Source of the DNA: Paracoccus shandongensis
GTDB taxonomy: Bacteria; Pseudomonadota; Alphaproteobacteria; Rhodobacterales; Rhodobacteraceae
Length of the DNA: 64,000 bases
Direction of reading: 5' to 3'
Assembly (NCBI RefSeq): GCF_017315735.1
Contig: NZ_JAFLRK010000002.1
Coordinates: forward strand, 171,886 to 235,885
Shown here: positions 55,991 to 63,743 of the stretch, piece after piece
Layout of the letters: the number at the start of each line of letters is the position of its first letter
How positions within the stretch are numbered: the stretch's first letter is position 1
Notes under the pieces: generated by a model
The model's input: only the letters and a program-made list of their open reading frames with translations
Database searches by the model: none
What the model was told of the DNA's origin: nothing
Translations under genes and position numbers: made by a program

Positions 55991-56407
55991 ATGCCTGTTG
56001 TCAGCGTCAGCCTGATGAACCTTCCCGAAACCGAGGCCGCGCTTGGCTGGGCGGGCGCCCATTGCCTGATCGCCGACCGCCCCGAGGGGCGCGCGGGCGG
56101 CATGGGCCTGGGCTTCAACGGCGCGCAGTTGCTGGCCCTGGCCATCGGCGGCTGCTTTTGCAACGACCTGCGCTATATCGCGCACCGGCGGGGGGTGGGG
56201 ATCGCCTCGCTTGCGGTGAAGGTGCATCTGGCGATGGAGGGCGATCCGCTGATCGCCACGGGGGCCGAGATGACCGTGCAATGCGCCATGGCGGACGGAT
56301 CGGACCCGCAGCCCTTGATCGACGAGGCCAGGGAAAGCTCGATGGTCGGTTGTTCGCTGCCCCGCGGGATTCCCGTGGTGGTTTCACCGGATTCGCGGCC
56401 CGATTGA
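55991..56407 (+). CDS. OsmC-family protein
   Basis: OsmC/Ohr-fold protein (138 aa). The two conserved redox cysteines appear to be in IGGCFCNDLRY and SMVGCSLPRG. Family members reduce organic hydroperoxides or serve as uncharacterised stress proteins. The missing long N-terminal hairpin and short length suggest a YhfA/OsmC-like rather than an Ohr protein. ATG 55991 has GGGGG 7 bases upstream. It lies 49 bases after the aldo/keto reductase gene on the same strand. Confidence 0.8.
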   Translation: MPVVSVSLMNLPETEAALGWAGAHCLIADRPEGRAGGMGLGFNGAQLLALAIGGCFCNDLRYIAHRRGVGIASLAVKVHLAMEGDPLIATGAEMTVQCAMADGSDPQPLIDEARESSMVGCSLPRGIPVVVSPDSRPD

Positions 56408-56513
56408 ATCGGCGCCGTGCTGGCGGTTCCCCGCCCGCTTCGCGGTTGACTGCCCGGGCCGTTTGGCCGGACTGTCTCAGGATCCGATCCAGACAAGGCC
56501 CCGGCGATCCCCC

Positions 56514-57617
56514 ATGGAAGCACAGCCCCATCCGCATCAGGCGGAACGATTGAAGGATCTGCACGACCTGGAGATCCTCGACACCCCGCGAGAGGAGGAT
56601 TTCGACGCGGTGGTCGCCCTGGCGGCGGAGTTGTGCGAGGCGCCGATTTCCGTCATCAACCTGATCGACGCCGACCGCCAGTGGTTCAAGGCCGAGGTGG
56701 GTCTGGGCGTGCGGGAAACGCCGCTGGATACCTCGCTTTGCGCCCATGCGATCCTGGAACGCGATTTCCTGGAAATCCCCGACACGCGGCTGGACGCACG
56801 GATGCGGGACAACCCCTTGTGCCTGGGCGACGGGGGGCTGCGCTTTTACGCGGGCGCGCTGTTGCGGACGGATCGCGGGCTGCCCATCGGCACGCTCTGC
56901 ATCCTGGACACCCGGCCCCGGCAATTGACCGGCCTGCAACGCCGGGCGCTGGTGGTGCTGGCGGGGCAGGTGATGGCGCAGATCAAGCTGCGCCGGGCCC
57001 TGCGCCGGGCCGAGGCGATGCGGCAAGAGGCCGATCACCGGGTCAAGAACTCGTTGCAGGCCATGGCCTCGCTGATCATGCTGCAGGCGCGGGACGCGGA
57101 ACCCGCCGCCCGCGCGGCGCTGGACCAGGTGGGGCGCCAGGTCCGGTCGGTTGCCACGCTGCACGCGATGCTGAACCGGCACGGCGGGTCCGACGCGGTG
57201 GCCTTGCAGCCCTATGCGGCCGGGGTCGGGGCGATCCTGGACGAGTCGCTGCCCGCGCGTCTTTCGGTCAGCGTCGAGGCCGCGCCGGTGATGGTCACCT
57301 CGGCGCAGGCCGCCGCGATCGGGACGATCATGAACGAATTCGCCAGCAACGCCCTCAAGCACGCCTTCCCGGACGGCCGGGCGGGGCGGGTCTCCTTTGC
57401 CATCCAGCCCGACGGGGCCGACAGCCTGCGCCTTGTCTGCGCCGATGACGGGATCGGGTGCGATTGGGACAAGGTGGACCGGAACGCCAGCCTGGGGCTG
57501 CGGGTGATGATGGCCACGGCCGAAACCTTGGGCGGGCCCTTGCGGCCGGTGGATCGCGGCGCGGGGCTGGCCCTGGCGATGACCTTCGGGATCGACCGGA
57601 CGATCAACCCGGCCTGA
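56514..57617 (+). CDS. GAF-domain sensor histidine kinase (HisKA_2/HWE type)
   Basis: Soluble sensor kinase (367 aa). A GAF domain covers about residues 25-160 (AAELCEAPISVINLIDADRQWFKA; PIGTLCILDT). The phosphoacceptor H175 lies in EADHRVKNSLQAMASLIMLQA, a HisKA_2 pattern, and the ATPase part has IMNEFASNALKHAFP and CADDGIGC. No response regulator is adjacent and no transmembrane helix is present, so it is an orphan kinase. Such kinases can feed the PhyR general stress response. ATG 56514; a TTGACT at 56446 may be part of its promoter. Confidence 0.83.
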   Translation: MEAQPHPHQAERLKDLHDLEILDTPREEDFDAVVALAAELCEAPISVINLIDADRQWFKAEVGLGVRETPLDTSLCAHAILERDFLEIPDTRLDARMRDNPLCLGDGGLRFYAGALLRTDRGLPIGTLCILDTRPRQLTGLQRRALVVLAGQVMAQIKLRRALRRAEAMRQEADHRVKNSLQAMASLIMLQARDAEPAARAALDQVGRQVRSVATLHAMLNRHGGSDAVALQPYAAGVGAILDESLPARLSVSVEAAPVMVTSAQAAAIGTIMNEFASNALKHAFPDGRAGRVSFAIQPDGADSLRLVCADDGIGCDWDKVDRNASLGLRVMMATAETLGGPLRPVDRGAGLALAMTFGIDRTINPA

Positions 57618-57623
57618 CGCGCG

Positions 57624-58604
57624 CTAGTCCCACCACCAGCTGTTCTTCTTCAGCGCCTGCCGGATCGGCTTTTCCCTCAGGGGCAGCCCCCCGGCGAACA
57701 GGGGGCGCACCTTGTCGCGGCCCTTGCCCTGGTAGATCAGCTTCTTCGCCGGTTCCCAATCCTTCAGGCGCTTCTTGATGCGGTTGGGGGCGGTCGCGGC
57801 CTCCAGCACCTCCAGCACGGCATCGGATTCGCGGGCGTAAAGCAGCGGCAGCTTGCGGTAATGGCAGGTCACATCGCCATCGAGGCCCGTCAGGCCGGGT
57901 CCGGGACGCCCGCCGCCAAGGCTGTGGATCACCAGGGGCAGGATCACCTGGTCCAGCCAGGGGTCGAGGCTTTGGCAGGCCAGTTCGTCGGGCGGATCGT
58001 TTCGCACCGACAGCGCCCAATTCAGGAACCGCTGACCAAAGACCGCCGGATCGGGACCGAAGAACCAGCCCGCGTTGAAATACAGATACCGCTCCCAATG
58101 CTCGTCCGGCTGGGACAGATCCAGGGACGACGTGAAATCCAGGCCGAAGCGGTCGTAAAGCGACTTCCAGATCGCGCCGTAGCCGGGGCCATAGAGCGGC
58201 GGTTCGGGCCATGTCCCCTCGCGCCGCATGGATGCCGCGGGTTTGCCATCGAAGGGCACCCGGTCCAGCGGACCCGTCACCAGCGTGTCGGTGTCGAAAA
58301 AGGCGAAGGGTTCCCCGGCGGGCAGGACCGACAGCGCCTCGATCTTGTTGCCATAGGGATAGGCCGCGCCGAAATGGCGGGCGGTGAAGGGCGCGATCTC
58401 GGCCCCCAGGCTGTCCAGCAGGGCGCGGGTGTCGTCGGCCATGCGGGTGTCGTGACCGGCCCAGGCACCGTCCGGCTGCGGTTCGGCCACGATCAGGCGG
58501 CCGGTGAAATCGGGCGCGGCATGGCGCAGGCTGGCGGCGAACAGGATCGCCTCGAATTCCAGCCGCCCGCCTTGGGCCAGGATCAGCAGGTTCGGCGCGG
58601 CCAT
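57624..58604 (-). CDS. Putative glycosyltransferase-like protein with a DTD motif
   Basis: No firm family assignment. The 326-aa protein starts MAAPNLLILAQGGRLEFEAIL, has a Rossmann-like N-terminal half, and carries FAFFDTDTLVTGPLDRVPFDGKP near residue 115, a hydrophobic-DxD pattern like the metal site of GT-A glycosyltransferases. Later blocks (WFFGPDPAVFG, DQVILPLVIHSLGGG, GDVTCHYRKLPLLYA) also look enzyme-like. The basic C-terminus (RIKKRLKDW ... ALKKNSWWWD) could touch membranes. ATG 58604 overlaps the stop of the ArsC-like gene, so the two are coupled. Confidence 0.6.
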   Translation of the reverse strand: MAAPNLLILAQGGRLEFEAILFAASLRHAAPDFTGRLIVAEPQPDGAWAGHDTRMADDTRALLDSLGAEIAPFTARHFGAAYPYGNKIEALSVLPAGEPFAFFDTDTLVTGPLDRVPFDGKPAASMRREGTWPEPPLYGPGYGAIWKSLYDRFGLDFTSSLDLSQPDEHWERYLYFNAGWFFGPDPAVFGQRFLNWALSVRNDPPDELACQSLDPWLDQVILPLVIHSLGGGRPGPGLTGLDGDVTCHYRKLPLLYARESDAVLEVLEAATAPNRIKKRLKDWEPAKKLIYQGKGRDKVRPLFAGGLPLREKPIRQALKKNSWWWD

Positions 58605-58960
58605 CAGGAGGCCAGCATGTCGAAGACGGTTTCCTTCGGACGGCAAAGCCGCGCGCCCCGGGGGCCGAAGACCACCGGGCGTTCGATGACGGCGGGGTGT
58701 TTCGCCATGGCCGCGATCAGCGCGTCATCCGTCAGCGACGGATCGCCCAGGCCAAGGTCGTCGTAAGGCGTGTTCCGCCGCCGCAGCAACGCGCGCGGGG
58801 CCATGCCCAGCCGGTCCAGTGCCGCGCGCAGTTCGGCCACCGTGGGCGGCTGCGCCTGATAGTCGCGCACCGTCAGGTCCACCCCCGCATCCTGCAAGGC
58901 TTGCAGGACAAAGCGCGAGGTCGTGCATTTCGGATTATGCCAGATGGTATAGTCAGCCAT
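58604..58960 (-). CDS. ArsC-family reductase (YfgD-like)
   Basis: Glutaredoxin-fold protein (118 aa). The catalytic cysteine C12 lies in IWHNPKCTTSRFVLQAL, and LLRRRNTPYDDLGL and PAVIERPVVF are typical of ArsC/YfgD. These proteins reduce arsenate with glutathione or have unknown redox roles; no ars genes are nearby, so arsenate resistance is only a possibility. ATG 58960. It is translated just upstream of the glycosyltransferase-like gene and starts 10 bases after the Lrp-type gene ends. Confidence 0.82.
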   Translation of the reverse strand: MADYTIWHNPKCTTSRFVLQALQDAGVDLTVRDYQAQPPTVAELRAALDRLGMAPRALLRRRNTPYDDLGLGDPSLTDDALIAAMAKHPAVIERPVVFGPRGARLCRPKETVFDMLAS

Positions 58961-58970
58961 GAAAACAACC

Positions 58971-59486
58971 CTAGCGCGCAATGTCGGGAATGGGAAGCGC
59001 GCTGGTCGCCTTGATCTCCTCCATCGACAACAGGGCGGTGACGTTGTGGATCTTCACCTCGCCGATCAGCGACTGATAGAAACGGTCATAGGCGCGGGCG
59101 TTTTTCACCTGCACCTTCAGGATATAGTCTATGTCGCCCGCCAGCCGGTGCGCCTCGATCACCTCGGGGCGTTCGCGCAGCGCCTTGAGGAAGCGCGCGG
59201 CCCAGGCCTTGTCATGTTCGCTGGTGCGGATCAGCACGAAGAAACAGGCCTCCAGCCCCAGGGCCTCGGGGTCCAGGATCGCCACCTGGCGGCGGATCAC
59301 GCCAGCCTCTCGCAGCTTGCGGATCCGGTTCCAGACGGGGGTCTTGGACGCGCCCACGCGGTCGGCGATCTGATCCAGCGACAGGCTCGCATCCTCTTGC
59401 AGCAGGGACAGGATTTTGCGATCCACCTCGTCCAGCCGGAAATTTGTTTTGGCGTGACCCATATTCTGTGGAAGCTGTTCCGACAT
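58971..59486 (-). CDS. Lrp/AsnC-family transcriptional regulator
   Basis: Lrp-type regulator (171 aa). The helix-turn-helix LDQIADRVGASKTPVWNRIRKLREAGVIRR (about residues 37-66) is followed by the RAM ligand-binding domain (VLIRTSEHDKAWAARFLKALRERPEV). It is divergent from the sulfur-assimilation operon, so it is the natural candidate to control it, perhaps in response to cysteine or methionine. ATG 59486 or ATG 59462 may be the start. The shared 100-base gap contains repeated TCCAGRACAA sites. Confidence 0.85.
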   Translation of the reverse strand: MSEQLPQNMGHAKTNFRLDEVDRKILSLLQEDASLSLDQIADRVGASKTPVWNRIRKLREAGVIRRQVAILDPEALGLEACFFVLIRTSEHDKAWAARFLKALRERPEVIEAHRLAGDIDYILKVQVKNARAYDRFYQSLIGEVKIHNVTALLSMEEIKATSALPIPDIAR

Positions 59487-59537
59487 GTCTGACCGTTGTG
59501 GCTGAATGTCCTTATTTTCCCGACCCTATCGCAAAAT

Positions 59538-59569
59538 TCCAGAACAAAATTCTATATTGTCCAGGACAA
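59538..59569. promoter_or_regulatory. Direct repeats and palindrome upstream of the cys operon
   Basis: TCCAGAACAA (59538-59547) and TCCAGGACAA (59560-59569) are direct repeats 22 bases apart, about two helical turns. The second is part of a perfect palindrome TTGTCC-A-GGACAA (59557-59569). A -10-like TATATT (59553-59558) lies between. The gap is AT-rich relative to the window. Candidate operator for the divergent Lrp-type regulator. Confidence 0.5.
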
Positions 59570-59586
59570 CTCGAAAGGTCCGATCC

Positions 59587-59928
59587 ATGAGCAAAGCCTT
59601 CGTCCCGACGGCCGCCAAGCCCGGCGTCATCACCGCGAACGACCTGCGCGAAGGCCATAACGTCTGGATGTGCGAGGATGGCTGGACCGCCGATCCCGCG
59701 CAGGCGACCCTGTTCGAGGACGAGGCCATCGCCGACCTGGCGCTGCTGAAGGCGGTGGGCCAGTCCGGCATCGTCGTCGGCCCCTATCTGGTCGAGGCCC
59801 GGCGCGGCCCCAACGGCCCCGAGCCCACCCATTTCCGCGAGGCCTTCCGCCAGCGCGGGCCGTCCAACTATTTCCACGGCATCCAGGCCGTGAAGCAAGC
59901 CAAGCAGACCGAGGCCAGCAATGTTTGA
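59587..59928 (+). CDS. DUF2849 protein
   Basis: Small protein (113 aa) of the DUF2849 family, conserved as the first gene of alphaproteobacterial sulfite-reductase operons. Core features: NDLREGHNVWMCEDGWTADPAQATLF, VVGPYLVEARRGPNGPEPTHFREAFR, RQRGPSNYFHGIQAVKQ. It has no membrane segment. Function is unproven. ATG 59587 follows GAAAGGTCC. The stop overlaps the reductase start by 8 bases, which supports a functional link. Confidence 0.82.
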   Translation: MSKAFVPTAAKPGVITANDLREGHNVWMCEDGWTADPAQATLFEDEAIADLALLKAVGQSGIVVGPYLVEARRGPNGPEPTHFREAFRQRGPSNYFHGIQAVKQAKQTEASNV

Positions 59929-61579
59929 CGTCCGTCCCGTCGATACCGACTATGTGCGCCACCGTGCGGCCCAGTTCCGCGCCCAAGTCGAACGACGCCT
60001 GGACGGCAGCCTGACGGAAGACGAATTCCGGCCCCTGCGCCTGATGAACGGCGTCTATCTGCAGCTTCACGCCTATATGCTGCGGATCGCCATTCCCTAT
60101 GGCACCATCAGCCCCGACCAGATGCGGATGCTGGCCCATCTGGCCGAAACCTATGACAAGGGCTATGGCCACTGGACCACGCGGCAGAACATCCAGTTCA
60201 ACTGGCCCCGGCTGGTGGACATCCCCGACATGCTGGACCACCTGGCATCCGTCGGGATGCACGCCATCCAGACATCCGGCAACACGATCCGCAACGTGAC
60301 CACCGACGCCTTCGCGGGGGCCGCCGCCGACGAATACATGGACCCGCGCCCCTATGCCGAGCTGCTGCGCAGCTGGTCCACGGATCACGCGGAATTCCAG
60401 TTCCTGCCGCGCAAGTTCAAGATCGCCATCACCGGGGCGCAGCGCGACCGCGCCCTGGTCGCGGCCCATGACATCGGGTTGCGCCTGCGCCAGCAGGACG
60501 GCCAGACGGGGTTCGAGGTCTGGGTGGGCGGGGGCCTTGGCCGCACGCCCATGCTGGGCAAGGTGATCCGCGACTTCCTGCCCGAAGGCGACCTGCTGGC
60601 CTATATCGAGGCGATCATCTCGACCTACAACCTGTCGGGACGGCGCGACAACAAGTACAAGGCCCGCATCAAGATCACCGTCCATGAACGCGGCCTGGAT
60701 GTCTTCAAGGCCGAGGTCGAGGAGGAATTCCTCAACCGCCGTCGCGATTTCCATGGCGCCGACCGTGAGGCGCTGGCGATCTTCAAGGACCGCTTCGCCG
60801 CCCCCGCCTTCCGCAACGGCCCGGTCGATGCTTACGAAGCCGAGCGGGCGCGGAACGGCGCCTTCCGCAGCTGGACCGACACCAACCTGCATCCGCACAA
60901 GGTGGACGGCTATGCCAGCGTGATCGTCACCTTCAAGACGCATGGCGCGACGCCGGGCGATGCCAGCGCCGACCAGATGCGCCTGCTGGCCGATCTGGCG
61001 GAACAATACGGCCATTCCGACCTGCGCATCAGCCACGACCAGAACGTCGTGCTGCCCCATGTCCACAAGTCGGACCTGCCCGCCGTCTATGCGGCGCTGC
61101 AAGGGGCGGGGCTTGCCACCGCCAATGCGGGCCTAACCAGCGACATCATCGCCTGCCCGGGCATGGACTACTGCACGCTGGCGACCGCCCGGTCGATCCC
61201 CATCGCGCAGGAAATCGCCACCCATTTCAAGGATGCGGGGCTGGAAGACGAGATCGGCAAGCTGAACATCCGCATCTCGGGCTGCATCAACGCCTGCGGG
61301 CATCACCACCTGGGCCATATCGGCATCCTGGGCCTGGACCGGGCGGGGGTGGAAAACTACCAGATCACGCTGGGCGGCGACGGATACGACATCCCGGCCA
61401 TTGGCGAACGGGCCGGGGCGGGCTTCCCCTATGACCAGGTCGTGCCCGCCATCGACCGGCTGCTGCGCGCCTATCTGGAGGTGCGCGCGGACGCGTCCGA
61501 ACGCTTCATCGACGCCTATCGCCGCCTTGGTCCCGCCCCCTTCAAGGCCGCGCTCTACCCCGAGCCTGCCGATGATTGA
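59921..61579 (+). CDS. cysI: Assimilatory nitrite/sulfite reductase hemoprotein
   Basis: Siroheme/4Fe-4S reductase (552 aa) that turns sulfite into sulfide. Two ferrodoxin-like repeats are evident, with WTTRQNIQFNWPRLVDIPDML in the first. The cluster ligands are IIACPGMDYCTLA and RISGCINACGHHHLGHIG. Flanking cysH and DUF934 genes show that sulfite rather than nitrite is the likely substrate. The start overlaps DUF2849 and the stop overlaps cysH by 8 bases each. Electrons may come from the ferredoxin-NADP reductase encoded at 62732. Confidence 0.9.
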   Translation: MFDVRPVDTDYVRHRAAQFRAQVERRLDGSLTEDEFRPLRLMNGVYLQLHAYMLRIAIPYGTISPDQMRMLAHLAETYDKGYGHWTTRQNIQFNWPRLVDIPDMLDHLASVGMHAIQTSGNTIRNVTTDAFAGAAADEYMDPRPYAELLRSWSTDHAEFQFLPRKFKIAITGAQRDRALVAAHDIGLRLRQQDGQTGFEVWVGGGLGRTPMLGKVIRDFLPEGDLLAYIEAIISTYNLSGRRDNKYKARIKITVHERGLDVFKAEVEEEFLNRRRDFHGADREALAIFKDRFAAPAFRNGPVDAYEAERARNGAFRSWTDTNLHPHKVDGYASVIVTFKTHGATPGDASADQMRLLADLAEQYGHSDLRISHDQNVVLPHVHKSDLPAVYAALQGAGLATANAGLTSDIIACPGMDYCTLATARSIPIAQEIATHFKDAGLEDEIGKLNIRISGCINACGHHHLGHIGILGLDRAGVENYQITLGGDGYDIPAIGERAGAGFPYDQVVPAIDRLLRAYLEVRADASERFIDAYRRLGPAPFKAALYPEPADD

Positions 61580-62303
61580 CGACACGCTGGACGGGCGGGC
61601 CGCGCGGCTGAACGACCGCTATCGCCACCATGCCGCGACCGAGGTTCTGCGCCGCGCCGTCAGCGACCCCGACCTGGGGCGGGTGGCGCTGGTGTCGTCC
61701 TTTGGCGCGGAATCGGTGGTGCTGCTGCACATGGTCAGCCGGGCGGCGCCGGGCCTGCCGGTGCTGTTCATCGACACGCAGATGCTGTTTCCCGAAACGC
61801 TGGACTATCAGCACGAGGTGTCGGCAAGATTGGGCCTGACCAATGTGCAGGTGATCCGGGCGACCGAGGCGGACGTGGCGCGCCAGGATCCCGACGGCAC
61901 GCTGCACCAGTTCGACGCCAATGCCTGCTGCGACCTGCGCAAGACGGTGCCGCTGGAACGGGCGCTGTCGGGCTATGACGCCTGGATCACGGGCCGCAAG
62001 CGGTTCCAGAACAGCGACCGCGCCGCGCTGGAGTTCTTTGAGCCCGAGCCGCCGTCGCGCCTGCGCATCAACCCGCTGGCTCATTGGCGGGCCGAGGACG
62101 TGCAGGACTACATGGTCGAAAACAACCTGCCGCGTCATCCGCTGGTCGCGCGCGGCTATCCCTCGATCGGCTGCGCGCCCTGCACCTCGCCGGTGCGCCC
62201 TGGCGAGGATCCGCGCGCGGGCCGCTGGCGGGGCAGCGACAAGTCCGAATGCGGCATCCACTTCATTGGCGGCAAGATGGTCCGCGGAAAGGTTCCGGCA
62301 TGA
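61572..62303 (+). CDS. cysH: Adenylyl-sulfate (APS) reductase, CysH
   Basis: Reduces APS to sulfite (243 aa). It has the cluster cysteines NACCDLRKTVPLERAL and PSIGCAPCTSPVRPGED, the mark of the 4Fe-4S APS-reducing type rather than the PAPS type of E. coli. The catalytic cysteine is in KSECGIHF near the C-terminus, and SSFGAESVVLLHM forms the adenylyl pocket. It implies that no APS kinase is needed. Overlaps with cysI upstream (8 bases) and DUF934 downstream (ATGA). Confidence 0.9.
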   Translation: MIDDTLDGRAARLNDRYRHHAATEVLRRAVSDPDLGRVALVSSFGAESVVLLHMVSRAAPGLPVLFIDTQMLFPETLDYQHEVSARLGLTNVQVIRATEADVARQDPDGTLHQFDANACCDLRKTVPLERALSGYDAWITGRKRFQNSDRAALEFFEPEPPSRLRINPLAHWRAEDVQDYMVENNLPRHPLVARGYPSIGCAPCTSPVRPGEDPRAGRWRGSDKSECGIHFIGGKMVRGKVPA

Positions 62304-62686
62304 CCGAACGACTGAACAGCGAACGCGTCATCGCGCGCGACGACGGCTTCCACCCGCTGGTCGAGGAGGCCGAGGAGGTGCTGGCCCCCGACACGCCGCT
62401 GGCCGACCTGGCCCAGCATCTGGACCGCGACCTGATCGCCATCGACTTTCCGTCCTTCAGCGACGGGCGCGGTTTCTCGCTGGCCCGCCGCTTGCGCGAG
62501 ATGGGCTTCAAGGGCCGGTTGCGCGCCTCGGGCCGGCTGATCGCCGACCAGTATGCCATGGCCCGCCGCGTGGGCTTTGACGAGGTCGAGGTCGCCCCCG
62601 ACATCGCCGCACGCCAGCCCGCCGAACAATGGATCATGCGGGCCGACTGGCAGGCCTATGACCACCGCGCCAAGCTGGCGGGCTGA
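62300..62686 (+). CDS. DUF934 protein
   Basis: Small protein (128 aa) of the DUF934 family, found beside cysI/cysH in many proteobacteria and sometimes annotated as a sulfite-reductase-associated protein (CysX-like). Typical blocks: IAIDFPSFSDGRGFSLARRLREMGFKGRLRASG, RLIADQYAMARRVGFDEVEV. Function is unproven but operon conservation points to a role in sulfite reduction. ATG 62300 overlaps the cysH stop. No cysteine is present, so it does not carry a cluster itself. Confidence 0.82.
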   Translation: MTERLNSERVIARDDGFHPLVEEAEEVLAPDTPLADLAQHLDRDLIAIDFPSFSDGRGFSLARRLREMGFKGRLRASGRLIADQYAMARRVGFDEVEVAPDIAARQPAEQWIMRADWQAYDHRAKLAG

Positions 62687-62731
62687 GGGCTTTCCCCCCG
62701 CCGCCCGATCGACTAGAACACAGGAAATCCC

Positions 62732-63574
62732 ATGACGCTGGACATCCCCGTGGCCGACGCCGCCCCCAAGACTGCCCCGAAGACGCTTCCCGACGCGCAG
62801 ACCGTGACGGCGGTCAGGCACTGGACCGACAGCCTGTTTTCCTTTCGCGTGACGCGCCCTGCATCCCTGCGCTTTCGGTCGGGCGAATTCGTGATGATCG
62901 GCCTTCTGGGCGACAACGGCAAGCCCTTGCTGCGGGCCTATTCCATCGCCAGCCCCAACTGGGACGAGGAACTGGAATTCTATTCCATCAAGGTGCCGGA
63001 CGGGCCGCTGACCTCGAAATTGCAGCATATCCAGCCGGGGGACGAGATCATCCTGCGCCCCAAACCCGTGGGCACGCTGGTCCTTGACGCGCTGCTGCCC
63101 GGCAAGCGGCTGTGGTTCCTGGCGACCGGCACCGGCATCGCGCCCTTCGCCAGCCTGATGCGCGACCCGGAAACCTATGAACGCTACGAGCAGGTGATCA
63201 TGATGCACACCTGCCGCACGGCGGACGAGCTGGCCTATGGCCGCGAGCTGGTCGAGAACCTGCGCCACGATCCCCTGCTGGGCGAGATTTATGGCGAGGA
63301 TTTCGCCAACCGCCTGGTCTATTATCCCACCACCACGCGGGAACAATCGCCGCGCATGGGCCGGATCACCGACAACATGACCTCGGGCAAGGTGTTCGCC
63401 GACCTGGGCCTGCCGCCGATCAGCCCGGAAACCGACCGCGCGATGGTCTGCGGCAGCCTGGCCTTCAACGTGGATGTGAAGGCGGTTCTGGAAGGCTTCG
63501 GCCTGCGCGAAGGGGCCAATTCCGAACCGCGTGAGTTCGTGGTGGAAAAGGCCTTCGTCGGCGACGGCGTCTGA
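62732..63574 (+). CDS. fpr: Ferredoxin-NADP reductase
   Basis: FAD-dependent oxidoreductase (280 aa) of the bacterial Fpr type. The FAD site is RAYSIASPNWDEELEFYSIKV, preceded by RSGEFVMIGLLGDNGKPLL, and the NADP site is ATGTGIAPFASLMRDPETY; it ends with the characteristic aromatic-free tail EFVVEKAFVGDGV. It could provide reduced ferredoxin or flavodoxin to the sulfite reductase upstream. It lies 45 bases after DUF934, so cotranscription is possible. A hairpin follows. Confidence 0.9.
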   Translation: MTLDIPVADAAPKTAPKTLPDAQTVTAVRHWTDSLFSFRVTRPASLRFRSGEFVMIGLLGDNGKPLLRAYSIASPNWDEELEFYSIKVPDGPLTSKLQHIQPGDEIILRPKPVGTLVLDALLPGKRLWFLATGTGIAPFASLMRDPETYERYEQVIMMHTCRTADELAYGRELVENLRHDPLLGEIYGEDFANRLVYYPTTTREQSPRMGRITDNMTSGKVFADLGLPPISPETDRAMVCGSLAFNVDVKAVLEGFGLREGANSEPREFVVEKAFVGDGV

Positions 63575-63596
63575 TTTCCGTGCATTGGAATGGCTT

Positions 63597-63629
63597 GGCA
63601 AGGGCGCGGCAGAGGCCGCGCCCTTTGCC
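63597..63629 (+). terminator. Stem-loop after fpr
   Basis: GGGCGCGG (63602-63609) pairs with CCGCGCCC (63616-63623), extended by GGC(A) (63597-63600) with TGCC (63626-63629) and a one-base bulge. The descending strand holds TTT. It starts about 20 bases after the fpr stop and probably ends the cys-fpr transcription unit. Confidence 0.65.
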
Positions 63630-63743
63630 GTTCCGGGGGCTTTCCTGCCGATCACGGCAGGGTCACGCAAGTGTTTGGAACTTGGCCGTTTGCCCGCCTG
63701 TTAAGAAGGCAACGCCGTAACCGTCCGAGCGAGAGGAGTTCCC

